Counted from the stretch's first letter, positions 35,693 to 44,438 are shown. The stretch is DNA of 54,254 nt from Bacteroides sp. (GCA_036351255.1 JAZBOS010000136.1:1-54254); one strand, 5' to 3'. Made by a program: numbers and translations. Notes: generated from the sequence alone by a model not told the origin.

Positions 35693-36769
35693 CTATAAAT
35701 TTATGACACTTTTTTGGTTATGACTCAAGATGGCCGCCTCAATGATTTGCAGATTCAGAATGGCATCTTCAACAGAAACTTTCTGAGCCATCTCTCCCCT
35801 GAGGGATGCCAGCACATCTTCGTAAAAGCCCATATAATGGCCAGGCAGTGTTGGATATTTTATTTTCAGAGGTTCTTTGCCAGCCACTGAATTCAAAACG
35901 CCGAACATTCTCCTTGACTCCCAGCCAAAACCTGCACCGTCAGGTTTTTTTCCTTTTTTCAAGGCTGCCTCCTGAACATCCAGGCCATATTTAACATAGG
36001 AACCAAGGGTGCCGTGCACCTGGAACCGTGGACCTGTCTCGCGGACAAAAACGCTGGCCTGAAGCGTAGCGGTTGTCCTGGGATAGATCAGTTTCATGTC
36101 GAAACTGTCGTTTGCAAGGCTACCTTCCCGCTGAAAATGCAACAGGCACCATACCGCCTGGGGCTTGCCAAACAGGCAAACGGCCTGGTCAATGAGATGA
36201 GGGCCCAGGTCATAAAGGGTGCCGCCACCCTCTGCCTGCGTATACCGCCATTCTGCCCGGGAAACTTTCGGCTGGTAACGATCGAAATGCGATTCAAAAT
36301 CCAGCACCTCTCCCAGACGGCCTTCCCTTATGATTTGCTGCAGGGTCATAAAGTCCCCGTCCCAGCGACGGTTGTGATATGGAAACACCATCTTGCCGCA
36401 GGTCTGGCTTCGGTCTGCAATTTTTTGCATATCCTTACTGCTCATGGTCACAGGCTTCTCAATGATCAGGTGCTTTCCCGCCTCCAGGGCAGCCATGGCC
36501 TGGTCATAATGCAACGGGTGCGGGGTGGCAAGCACCACCAGGTCAATGGAGGCATCCCCGAGCATCTCCTCATAGCTTTGGATGATGCTGGCGGAGGGGT
36601 ATACTTTTCCTGCCTCATCTCCTGAAGTCACTATGGTGTGCAGCTCAAAGTCAGGATGCCTGTCCACAAAGGGCGTGTGAAAGACCCGCCCCGATAAGCC
36701 GTATCCTATTACTGCAGTCCGAATGACTGCCTGTTTTTCCTTTTTCATCCCATCATACGATTTGTTCAT
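35693..36769 (-). CDS. Gfo/Idh/MocA-family oxidoreductase, cytoplasmic
   Basis: 358 aa with no signal peptide, unlike its two paralogues in the same operon. The Rossmann motif is TAVIGYGLSGRVFHTPFV, and the EKP motif is in HLIIEKPVTMSSKDM. The region HNRRWDGDFMTLQQII and GGTLYDLGPHLIDQAV resembles YdgJ/YhhX-like sugar or inositol dehydrogenases. The frame starts at 36769, overlapping the previous gene by 17 bases; MKKEKQ at 36748 is an alternative that leaves a 4-base gap. It may finish the keto-sugar pathway inside the cell by reducing an imported 3-keto monosaccharide (inference). Confidence 0.92.
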   Translation of the reverse strand: MNKSYDGMKKEKQAVIRTAVIGYGLSGRVFHTPFVDRHPDFELHTIVTSGDEAGKVYPSASIIQSYEEMLGDASIDLVVLATPHPLHYDQAMAALEAGKHLIIEKPVTMSSKDMQKIADRSQTCGKMVFPYHNRRWDGDFMTLQQIIREGRLGEVLDFESHFDRYQPKVSRAEWRYTQAEGGGTLYDLGPHLIDQAVCLFGKPQAVWCLLHFQREGSLANDSFDMKLIYPRTTATLQASVFVRETGPRFQVHGTLGSYVKYGLDVQEAALKKGKKPDGAGFGWESRRMFGVLNSVAGKEPLKIKYPTLPGHYMGFYEDVLASLRGEMAQKVSVEDAILNLQIIEAAILSHNQKSVINL

Positions 36770-38357
36770 TCACGGAATCCCAATGCGCCTTGCGTCCCTC
36801 GTGATAGGAAATCGTTCCCATATGGGCGGTGATAGCCTCTTCGAAAGCCTGGTCGATGTCACAGCTGGGCTGTGAGCCGTCGCCTTTCCTGATGCAGTTG
36901 ATCCATTCGCGCAGGTGAAGATGCGAAGTGTCATAGGTTTTGCCGTCGCGGTATGTATAAAGCAATCCCCTTTCGGCAAAGTATTTCTCGGTGGGCGAGG
37001 TAATGGCATCCACCTTGTCCTGTCCGGGGACGTAGGAAAACAAAGGCTGGTGTGGTTCTATCAGCCCCTGGCTGATCTTTTCGGCGTAACGGGTCGATTT
37101 TGGATCCGCCATGATCAGCAGGGTCTCATCCAGTTCCATATAGGCATCGTGCCCCATGATCACCTTGCCGCGTTTCTTCTCGCTGGCCAGGGTGGCACTG
37201 TAAAGCAGGGTCAGGTCGAGTCCCGGATATTCAAAAGCCATATTCAGCACATCGGGCACGGTACGTCCGTCTTTATAAAAATAAATACCTCCTGATGCCA
37301 TAGCCGATTGCGGGATACCCAAGTCAAGGATCTGGTTAAGTGCATCGTATTCGTGCGTAAAAAGGTCGCCACTCAGTCCGGTGCTGTAATCCCACCAGCA
37401 GCGCCAGCGAAAGAAGCGTTCCAGACTAAAGTCGTGCCAGGGCGCCGGGCCAATGAACTGTTTCCAGTCGATATTGCCTGCATTGGCATCGGGGTCAATG
37501 TCGTACACCCAGGCGCCGTTAGGGTCGTTTCGGTTGGTACAAACCTCTATGAGCGAGATTTTCCCGATCACATCCCGCTCGATGAGCGACCTGGCCACCT
37601 GGTAACTGTCGGTCTGTCTTCCCTGGTGTCCCAGCTGGAATACAATGCCCGTATCCTTCACTACTTCCCGCACTTCGAAGGTCTCTTCCACGGTCCACGA
37701 AAGTGGTTTTTCGCAATAAACGTGCTTGCCGTGACGGGCGGCCTCCAGGACAACCGGTACATGAAGATGATCGGGCGTGGCAATAACAATGGCATCCACA
37801 TCGGGAGCAGCACAAAGTTCCTGGTAGGTCCTGTATCTTTTTGATGGAGCCTCCATATCACCATTTGTGCCATTGCGGTGCAGATTGGCCCCTGCCTCCA
37901 TTCCGTTTTGCGCGTTTTTATCAAACACATCGCAAACCGCCGTGATCCTTACATTGAGGTGATCCTGGGCATAAAAATCCTCCATATATTCCTTCCAGTA
38001 CTTGTTGGTCCTGGCCCATTCCGAGTACTCATCAATCCGTGAGGGATGCAGAAAGCCAAGCGCCTTGAGGAGGTAAACGCCGCGACCCCCGGTGCCGACG
38101 AACCCCAGCCGCAGGGTTTCGCCCCCCGCTACCTGGGGGACCCCTTTGGGAATGATGGAATCATCCCCGCCCAGCAAATCCAGACGGTTTGCTTTCAATT
38201 CCCCAAGATTCTTGATCAGTCCATATCCCAATAGCCCGAATGCCGGAACTGCAGCCAGCCCTTTCAGAATGTCACGCCGGTTAAACTGACTACCTTGCTC
38301 AGAGGCCTTACCCTTTTTATCTTTTTTATCCTTTTTATCCTTGTTTTCCTGATCCAT
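36753..38357 (-). CDS. Gfo/Idh/MocA-family oxidoreductase with Lys/Asp-rich leader and twin-arginine-like signal
   Basis: 534 aa. An unusual N-terminus of repeated Lys-Asp residues (KDKKDKKDKKGK) precedes the twin-arginine-like segment FNRRDILKGLAAVPAFGLLG, which suggests export or membrane anchoring. The Rossmann motif is LRLGFVGTGGRGVYLLKA, and the EKP motif is in HVYCEKPLSWTVEETF. A core stretch near the substrate site reads RWRCWWDYSTGLSGDLFTHE. It is longer than the cytoplasmic paralogue and closer to the exported one at 33286. It overlaps the upstream DoxX gene by 23 bases, within a short A/T-rich tandem repeat. It probably forms one redox system with DoxX and the other oxidoreductases (inference). 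Confidence 0.92.
   Translation of the reverse strand: MDQENKDKKDKKDKKGKASEQGSQFNRRDILKGLAAVPAFGLLGYGLIKNLGELKANRLDLLGGDDSIIPKGVPQVAGGETLRLGFVGTGGRGVYLLKALGFLHPSRIDEYSEWARTNKYWKEYMEDFYAQDHLNVRITAVCDVFDKNAQNGMEAGANLHRNGTNGDMEAPSKRYRTYQELCAAPDVDAIVIATPDHLHVPVVLEAARHGKHVYCEKPLSWTVEETFEVREVVKDTGIVFQLGHQGRQTDSYQVARSLIERDVIGKISLIEVCTNRNDPNGAWVYDIDPDANAGNIDWKQFIGPAPWHDFSLERFFRWRCWWDYSTGLSGDLFTHEYDALNQILDLGIPQSAMASGGIYFYKDGRTVPDVLNMAFEYPGLDLTLLYSATLASEKKRGKVIMGHDAYMELDETLLIMADPKSTRYAEKISQGLIEPHQPLFSYVPGQDKVDAITSPTEKYFAERGLLYTYRDGKTYDTSHLHLREWINCIRKGDGSQPSCDIDQAFEEAITAHMGTISYHEGRKAHWDSVNEQIV
38311..38343. repeat. Short coding tandem repeat (CTTTTTATC type)
   Basis: Nine-base units of the type CTTTTTATC, one of them one T longer, repeat about three to four times. 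They encode the Lys/Asp-rich leader of the oxidoreductase and also contain the stop codon of the overlapping DoxX gene. Slippage here could change the leader length or the coupling of the two genes. Confidence 0.6.
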
Positions 38358-38841
38358 ATGATTTTGAAGAAAATGTTCCTGATTTCTTTAACAACCTTTC
38401 AAGCCCCACAAGGTGAGCTGTTGGAAAACTAAGCACCACCCCAAGAGCCAACAGTTCCACGAGGGTCTTGTCAATGACAAAGTAACTGCCATCCACAGGG
38501 AAAAGATATTCTATGCCCGGAAATGGCGGGTGTGAGAAATAATACAAGCCCAGCAGGATCATCCCCCCAATGGCAGCAGGTTTTACCAGCCAGCCCAGCA
38601 GCAGGAAAAACCCGATCAGGGCCAGCCCCCAGGCATTGATAAAATCGCTCACTGCCAGCAACGATGGGTTGAAGGCGATCCATTCAAAGAAAGGCTTCAA
38701 AAACCCACCTGAATCCATCAGATAGGCCTTGGCGGTCCAGGCCGGATTCAGCACCTTCACCATCCCCTCATAAAAGAAATGCCAGCCAATCGCCATCCTC
38801 AGCAAGACCAACCAGAACAATTTACCTTTCGTGTATTCCAT
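38335..38841 (-). CDS. DoxX-family integral membrane protein
   Basis: 168 aa with about four membrane segments: LFWLVLLRMAIGWHFFYEGM, the region around SDFINAWGLALIGFFLLLGW, PAAIGGMILLGLYYF and LVELLALGVVLSF. The first segment carries the DoxX-type G-W-H-F-x-Y-E-G-x-x-K pattern. Some DoxX members belong to quinone-linked oxidoreductases (family knowledge), but the function of this branch is not established. As the first gene of the operon that encodes three oxidoreductases and overlapping the first of them, it might hand electrons from exported dehydrogenases to the quinone pool (inference). A -7-like TAATTTTTG lies about 10 bases upstream, with a 3-base instead of a 2-base gap. Confidence 0.85.
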   Translation of the reverse strand: MEYTKGKLFWLVLLRMAIGWHFFYEGMVKVLNPAWTAKAYLMDSGGFLKPFFEWIAFNPSLLAVSDFINAWGLALIGFFLLLGWLVKPAAIGGMILLGLYYFSHPPFPGIEYLFPVDGSYFVIDKTLVELLALGVVLSFPTAHLVGLERLLKKSGTFSSKSYGSGKQG

Positions 38842-39173
38842 GTATTCCCAAAAATTATATTAAGTATTTTTCATAAGTCTATACAATTCGCCAGGAATGA
38901 GCTTCAGCCTTTCCAACCCGATCTCTCATTCAAATCCCTTCCTCCTCATTTTTCGTTTTTCATTCTTCCTTTTTCATTTCACGTTCAACCCCTCACCAAA
39001 TACCTGCCATCGACCTACCTTGGTCGTGTGCAGCCGAACCAGGAAAGACCCATACACGACCATGATACGACCATGGTCCCGCAATGAATTAAAAGAATAG
39101 GATGAAAAAAAACATTTTTCAAACAAAAAATATTTTAAACTAAAAATTTAAATTTCAGGCAGTTATTCATTTT
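38842..39173. other. 332-bp intergenic region upstream of doxX
   Basis: No gene was recognised. This AT-rich stretch probably contains the promoter of the DoxX-to-GH29 operon (minus strand). It also holds a degenerate 11-bp-period element (39022-39078) and an AT-only palindrome AAATTTAAATTT (39144-39155) just beyond the GH20 stop codon. No CTAAA-CG-TTTAG operator is present. Confidence 0.5.
39022..39078. repeat. Degenerate 11-bp-period element, GACC type
   Basis: GACC occurs at 39047, 39058 and 39069, exactly 11 bp apart and twice within ACGACCAT. Complementary GGTC occurs at 39022 and 39075. The plan resembles the two clearer elements at 2511 and 54126, but the dyad symmetry is poor. Confidence 0.45.
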
Positions 39174-41777
39174 TCATTCTTCACTTTTTATTTCCACCAC
39201 CCTGCTTCCCTTTCCTGAGTGGTCGAATGCCCTGAGCTTTACGACAGGAGCATTTACCTCAACGGGACCAGTGTATTCTTCCGACTCGAGGGAAGGATCC
39301 TGTCCATCGAAGGTATATCGGATCACCAGCCCGGGAAATTCGACATTGGCCTGCAGTTTCCCATCCTGAATGATGGCTCCGGGCAGGGGAATGCGGTAAT
39401 TAAAACCTCCAAAAAGCCTCGAAAGCCTGGGCAATTCACGCCTGGCCAGGGTATTGGCAAAAATATTCCAGCCAGCTTCCACCTGCTGGGCACGCGAAAC
39501 TGGGTCGGGATTATTTTCCCAAATCCTTTCTGCCCCCCAGACCGTTTCAGACAGTCCGATCAGCTTGGGCAGGAGATAATATTCCATCATTTCCGGGCCG
39601 AAAATGGTTTCAGCCCACAGTTGTGCCTGGATGCCCAGGATGTTGGCACGGGCTTCAGGCTTCAGGCGTTCCATTGAAGCATAGGCAATTTCGGGATCCA
39701 CCGCATTCCCCATATTGTCGCGAAGGTTGGTTGTGAACACGTTGAAAGGGCTGTAATGCCAGGCATCGCGGGTCTTCACGAAACCACCCCAGTAAAGGCC
39801 AGGCTCTTTAGGGTCTTTGTTATAGGCCAGATCGAAATAAAAGTTGGTGACGTGACTCAGAATCACAGGATAACCAGCATTGGCAAAGCGATAGGCCAGG
39901 TCCTGCTGACCCCAGAGGCTGTTCCAGGCGTTAGGAATAACATGCCCGCCAGCCAGGGCAGGATTCACCACATGCCTCCCGTTCTCATCCCTGATCATGG
40001 CCATTTCTTCCCAACCTGCCATTTTTAGATTTCTTTCCTTGAAAATCTCGAGGGCACGCCCCGAGAAATAGGCTTGCATGTTTTCGTGGGCGCCTGTCAG
40101 TCCTTTCTCTTTGATCAGTGCATCCACCATGGGGGATTGGGTCCAAGCCCCGCCAGGCACTTCATCCCCGCCAATGTTAACAATGTCGAGTGGCGCATCG
40201 GCTTCTTCGTACATGGCGATGACTTCATCGAGAACGGTTTCCAGGAAATGATAGGCAGACTCGCGGGCCACATTCACCACGTTGTCCCTGAAGCTCTGGG
40301 CCGTGTAATATTCTGAGGTTTCTTCAGGGTCTATCAGGCGGAATTCGTTGGCAGCGTCCTCCTTGCCTTCAGCCATGAACTTCTCATAACGTGCCTCCAT
40401 GGCCTTGATGGCTGCCCGCGAATGCCCCGGCATATTGATCTCGGGGATGATCTGGATATGCCTTTGGGTGGCATATCTCAGGATCTCAAGGTAATCTTCA
40501 CGGGAATAGTATCCATTGCCCCAACTGTCGGTAGCATCCGCAAACGGACCTGATCCATAGGCCGGATGCAGTGCAGGGGCATCTATCGTGGTGTGCCCGC
40601 GCTTACTGCCCACTTCCGTCAGTTCGGGGAGAGCAGGGATTTCAAGCCGCCAGCCTTCGTCGTCAGTCAGGTGAAAGTGCAATACGTTCAATTTGTAAAA
40701 GGCCATTAAGTCGATCACCTTCAGAATATTTTCCTTTTTCTGGAAGTTGCGCGACACGTCAATGTGCAACCCGCGGTAACCAAAGCGGGGGGCATCTTCG
40801 ATGCGGATTACCGGCAGAGAAATTTCATCGGTTTCTTTCAAAATCACTTCCACCGGAAGCAGGGCCACCAGGCTCTGCATCCCATAAAACACGCCTGCAC
40901 GGTCGTTGCCTTCAATGCGAATGACCTGATCATCGCTCACTTCGAGGCGATAGCCCTCTGTTGTTTTCCCCTGGATCTCAAAATCATCGAGCGAAAGAAC
41001 AACGGAAGCCTGGGCACTGGAAGTGGGTTCCAGAATGCGGATGGACTGACCCGTATGATTTTCTATCATATTGGAAAGCCAATGCGCTTCTTCCTCCAGT
41101 CCAACTTCATAGGAAATGGTCAGGGGGTTGTCAAGAATAATGTGTTCTCCACTCCCTTGCACTGACAAAGGGCTGGGGATAATGGGCAAAAGCTCATCTT
41201 CAGGAATCAGGAAGGCCTTGCTGTTTTCCCCATAAACCAGTTCCGGCGTGGGCAAGGGGGTGCTGTCAATATTATGTCTGTTGCTCTGCTCTGGCCGCAG
41301 GAAAGGCAATATGGTATATTGTTTCACTTCCACGATCTTTTCTTCCCCTTCCTCTCCATTGAAAACAAAGTAAAGTCCTTTCGGGGCATCCGCCTCCTTG
41401 ATCCACCAGGCTTCACATTCATAAATGATTTCGATTTGCTCGCCAGGCTTCAGCGAAAACCCTTCAAGGGGGAGAATCCGATACCAGTCGCCGTTGATGT
41501 GCTCAAGCAAAACCCCGGAGGCCTCGTCTGCGCCGATCACTCCTCTTGGCGATTGATTGTAGTAAAGCGTCCAGTTGTCATCGGTCAAAGTGAGCTGGCT
41601 ATTATTAGTAACCAGAAAACGGGCTTTAACAGCCGGCCTTTCTGAATGCTGGTTACTGATCACTTCCCATTCAATGGCAAAATCGTTTTCACCCGGGAAT
41701 ATATTTCTTTGGCAGGAAATCATGACCATCAGGATGAGAAGCAAGAATGGCAAGGGGTTTTTAAAGAGGGTTTTCAT
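39174..41777 (-). CDS. GH20 family beta-N-acetylhexosaminidase with extended N-terminal region, lipoprotein
   Basis: About 867 aa from the start MKTLFKNPLPFLLL, which gives a lipoprotein signal (MVMISC); the frame is open 51 bases further upstream. It has an N-terminal beta-sandwich (about residues 20-170) seen in large GH20 enzymes, and a GH20b domain (LSVQGSGEHIILDNPLTISY). The barrel has YRGLHIDVSRNFQKKENI and the catalytic Asp-Glu in DIVNIGGDEVPGGAW. The C-terminal module is chitobiase-type (YTFDGQDPSLESEEYTGPVE) without the discoidin-like part found on other enzymes. It removes terminal beta-GlcNAc or GalNAc. It is transcribed divergently from the PNGase F operon, with a LacI-type operator between them, so both are probably co-regulated. 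Confidence 0.94.
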   Translation of the reverse strand: MKTLFKNPLPFLLLILMVMISCQRNIFPGENDFAIEWEVISNQHSERPAVKARFLVTNNSQLTLTDDNWTLYYNQSPRGVIGADEASGVLLEHINGDWYRILPLEGFSLKPGEQIEIIYECEAWWIKEADAPKGLYFVFNGEEGEEKIVEVKQYTILPFLRPEQSNRHNIDSTPLPTPELVYGENSKAFLIPEDELLPIIPSPLSVQGSGEHIILDNPLTISYEVGLEEEAHWLSNMIENHTGQSIRILEPTSSAQASVVLSLDDFEIQGKTTEGYRLEVSDDQVIRIEGNDRAGVFYGMQSLVALLPVEVILKETDEISLPVIRIEDAPRFGYRGLHIDVSRNFQKKENILKVIDLMAFYKLNVLHFHLTDDEGWRLEIPALPELTEVGSKRGHTTIDAPALHPAYGSGPFADATDSWGNGYYSREDYLEILRYATQRHIQIIPEINMPGHSRAAIKAMEARYEKFMAEGKEDAANEFRLIDPEETSEYYTAQSFRDNVVNVARESAYHFLETVLDEVIAMYEEADAPLDIVNIGGDEVPGGAWTQSPMVDALIKEKGLTGAHENMQAYFSGRALEIFKERNLKMAGWEEMAMIRDENGRHVVNPALAGGHVIPNAWNSLWGQQDLAYRFANAGYPVILSHVTNFYFDLAYNKDPKEPGLYWGGFVKTRDAWHYSPFNVFTTNLRDNMGNAVDPEIAYASMERLKPEARANILGIQAQLWAETIFGPEMMEYYLLPKLIGLSETVWGAERIWENNPDPVSRAQQVEAGWNIFANTLARRELPRLSRLFGGFNYRIPLPGAIIQDGKLQANVEFPGLVIRYTFDGQDPSLESEEYTGPVEVNAPVVKLRAFDHSGKGSRVVEIKSEE

Positions 41778-41848
41778 TTTTTGCTCGGATTGATGGATGA
41801 GGAAAAATTTAAAAAAAGAGGAATTCAAATTGTTTATTATTTTTGTTC

Positions 41849-41862
41849 CTAAATCAATTTAG
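41849..41862. promoter_or_regulatory. LacI-type operator between divergent GH20 and hydrolase/PNGase operons
   Basis: CTAAATCAATTTAG has perfect 6-base arms (CTAAAT/ATTTAG) around CA. It differs from the lacI/susC operator only in the centre (CTAAATCGTTTTAG). It lies 71 bases before the GH20 ATG and 44 before the ATG at 41907, where it could control both directions. No exact TAnnTTTG box was found beside it. Confidence 0.65.
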
Positions 41863-41906
41863 GTCGCAAGATAATAAAAATTTAAAACCGCAAAAAAAAA
41901 ATCAAA

Positions 41907-44420
41907 ATGATAACAACCCGCTTCAGGATCTTAGCCATTTTTTCCGTTATCTTCTTTTTGCCGTTCGCCGAAAGTTTTGGGCAGCGAACCGGAAATATCG
42001 TTGAATATTTTGGAAAGGACCGTGTGGAAAATACCGAAGAAGGCATTATCCTCCACCAGTTTTCCTTGGGACTTGCTCTGAGGGAATCTGTCCGCCCGGC
42101 CGTTTTGACCGGTGGAGAGGATGTGGTGGCCTGGCAAATTGCCACAGGACGGTTCGAAAGACCTTTTGAAGGACAAAAGCTGAAGGACAGCTATAAAAAT
42201 GAATCCGTTGAACTGGTATGGGAAGCCATAGAAGCGGATACAGCAGGCACTTTCAGCGGCAACCTGGGGAGGTCGTGGGTCTATATGGAACTGGAATCCC
42301 CCGAGGAGCTGAGCGTGTTACTCGATGCCAAGGGCCATACGGTTACTTATATCAATGGGATGCCCCACGAAGGCGATCATTACGATTTTGGATATACGCT
42401 TATTCCCTTCACTTTAAAAAAGGGGCTGAACCAGTTCCTGTTCTCCCATGGGAGGTTTGCCCGCGTCAGCGCAAAGATCGTCTTGCCTTCACAGGAGGTC
42501 CTTTTCTCGCAAAGGGACAAAACCTTGCCAGCCCTCATCAGGGGTGAAAAAGATGCCAAATGGGGCGCCATAAGGGTGGTCAACAGCGGACATGAAACCC
42601 TGAAAGATTTTTCCATTACCTGCCAGCTGCGTTCCGGAGAAAGCCTTACCACACCAATGGACGAGGTCATTGCGATGACTTCCCGCAAAGTTAAGTTCCA
42701 GGTGCCTGCCCCGCGACGATACACCCGTACCGACAAGCTGGCAGCCACCCTGATCCTCATGGATGCCGCAGGCAATGAGGTTCACCGGGCAGAGATGGAA
42801 TTGAATCAGCAGGATATAAGCCGTCACCACGAGCGAACCTTTGTTAGCAACATCGACGGCAGCGTGCAGTATTACAGTGTTGCGCCCTCAACCTCCAACC
42901 AGCCAGGTCAGGCCTTTGTTCTCTCGACCCACGGCGCATCGGTGGAAGCCACCAACCAGACCCGTGCCTATAAACAAAAGGACTGGGCACACATCGTAGC
43001 CCCCACCAACCGCAGGCCCTTTGGCTTTAACTGGGAGGAATGGGGGCGAATGGATGCAATGGAAGTGATGGAAAACGCCAGGAAAATATACCCCACCGAC
43101 CCGGCCAGAACTTACCTGACAGGGCATTCCATGGGGGGACACGGCAGCTGGTTCCTGGGTGCCACCTATCCCGACCGTTTTGCCGCCGTTGGTCCTGCGG
43201 CAGGCTATGCCGACATCATTGGCTACCGCCGCAGTGCTTCCGATTCGCTGCGGGCCAGAAACCCCCACTTTGAAATGATTTACCGGGGCGCCATGCCCGG
43301 GCGTACGCTCAACCTGATCCGCAATTACCTGCAATCGGGGATGTATGTCCTTCACGGCGATGCCGATATGGTTGTCCCTGTCGAGCAGGCCCGCATGATG
43401 CGTGAGCGCCTGGGAACTTTCCACAACAACTTCAGCTACCACGAGCAAATTGGAGCCACCCACTGGGATGGCGACCATTCGATGGACTGGCCCCTGCTTT
43501 TCGATTTTCTGAAACAAAACACCATTCCTGCAGTGAAGGATGTGAACCACATTGAGTTTCGCACCGCTTCGCCAGCCGTGTCGGCCAGCAACTATTGGGT
43601 GGTGGTCAACCAGCAGACCAGGCATTATGAGGTCAGCACCGTTGACTTGAAACGCACTCAGGATACCATTGCAGGGACCCTTGACAACATCAGGAACATC
43701 ACCCTGAAATTGTCTCAGCTGGAATTTCAAAACAATCCCGTTATCTTAATCGGCGACCAGGTGATTGAAGCTGAAAAAGGCCAGGATGTTACCCTGGCTC
43801 ATAAAAACGGTCGCTGGGCTATCAGCACGCTCCCGGAACCGGCAGAAAAGCATCCTACGCGTTATGGCGGGTTCAAGCTGGCCTTTACCAACCATATGGT
43901 CTTTGTATATGCCACTGGCGGAAGTCCGGAAGAAAATGAATGGTACCGGAATAAAGCCCGCTATGATGCCGAGACTTTCCTTTATCGCGGCAATGGCTCC
44001 ATCGACATCGTGGCCGATACCGACTTTTCCCTCGCTGCTTTTGCTGACCGCAATGTGATCCTTTATGGCAATGCCCAGAACAACAAGGCCTGGAGTCTGC
44101 TGTTGAAGGATGCTCCCGTACAGGTAGAAACCGGGATGATTCATTTCGGGCCTTACAGCCTCAGGGGCCACGACCTAGCCGCCTACTTTCTCTATCCCCG
44201 GCCCGACAGTGAGTATGCAAGCGTGGGTGTGGTGGCAGGAACTGGCATAGAAGGGATGAAAGCCCTGGCGCCCAATAATTATTTCTCGGGCATCACCGGC
44301 TTCCCCGACCTGATGATATTCAGCACCGAATGGCTCCGCTCAGGATTGGAAGGCATCATAGTCAGCGGATTCTTTGGCAACGACTGGAGCGTTGAGAACG
44401 GCGATTTCAGAATGAACTAA
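41907..44420 (+). CDS. Exported alpha/beta-hydrolase of unknown substrate (prolyl-oligopeptidase/esterase-like)
   Basis: 837 aa with a signal peptide (ILAIFSVIFFLPFAESFGQ). The N-terminal third includes a galactose-binding-like beta-sandwich (about residues 95-195, RSWVYMELESPEELSVLLDA). A beta domain (210-310) and an alpha/beta-hydrolase core follow. The nucleophile elbow is LTGHSMGGHGSWF (Ser408). The acid is probably Asp485 or Asp487 in VLHGDADMVVP, and the base His519 or His524 in GATHWDGDHSMDW. A further about 300 residues of beta-rich sequence end the protein. Family members are annotated as peptidases or esterases without firm substrates. As first gene of the operon with PNGase F, it might cut glycopeptides or remove acyl groups from glycans (inference). 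Confidence 0.85.
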   Translation: MITTRFRILAIFSVIFFLPFAESFGQRTGNIVEYFGKDRVENTEEGIILHQFSLGLALRESVRPAVLTGGEDVVAWQIATGRFERPFEGQKLKDSYKNESVELVWEAIEADTAGTFSGNLGRSWVYMELESPEELSVLLDAKGHTVTYINGMPHEGDHYDFGYTLIPFTLKKGLNQFLFSHGRFARVSAKIVLPSQEVLFSQRDKTLPALIRGEKDAKWGAIRVVNSGHETLKDFSITCQLRSGESLTTPMDEVIAMTSRKVKFQVPAPRRYTRTDKLAATLILMDAAGNEVHRAEMELNQQDISRHHERTFVSNIDGSVQYYSVAPSTSNQPGQAFVLSTHGASVEATNQTRAYKQKDWAHIVAPTNRRPFGFNWEEWGRMDAMEVMENARKIYPTDPARTYLTGHSMGGHGSWFLGATYPDRFAAVGPAAGYADIIGYRRSASDSLRARNPHFEMIYRGAMPGRTLNLIRNYLQSGMYVLHGDADMVVPVEQARMMRERLGTFHNNFSYHEQIGATHWDGDHSMDWPLLFDFLKQNTIPAVKDVNHIEFRTASPAVSASNYWVVVNQQTRHYEVSTVDLKRTQDTIAGTLDNIRNITLKLSQLEFQNNPVILIGDQVIEAEKGQDVTLAHKNGRWAISTLPEPAEKHPTRYGGFKLAFTNHMVFVYATGGSPEENEWYRNKARYDAETFLYRGNGSIDIVADTDFSLAAFADRNVILYGNAQNNKAWSLLLKDAPVQVETGMIHFGPYSLRGHDLAAYFLYPRPDSEYASVGVVAGTGIEGMKALAPNNYFSGITGFPDLMIFSTEWLRSGLEGIIVSGFFGNDWSVENGDFRMN

Positions 44421-44438
44421 TGTAAAAAACCTGCAGCC

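Noticed and set aside
39144..39155. AAATTTAAATTT palindrome followed by T runs on the minus strand, as a terminator of the GH20 gene
   Set aside because: An AT-only stem would be too unstable for a convincing Rho-independent terminator, and such palindromes are common in AT-rich spacers.
42888..43730. 280-codon minus-strand open frame opposite the alpha/beta hydrolase
   Set aside because: It lies entirely within the hydrolase gene, has a low-information composition without family motifs, and is not placed in any operon.
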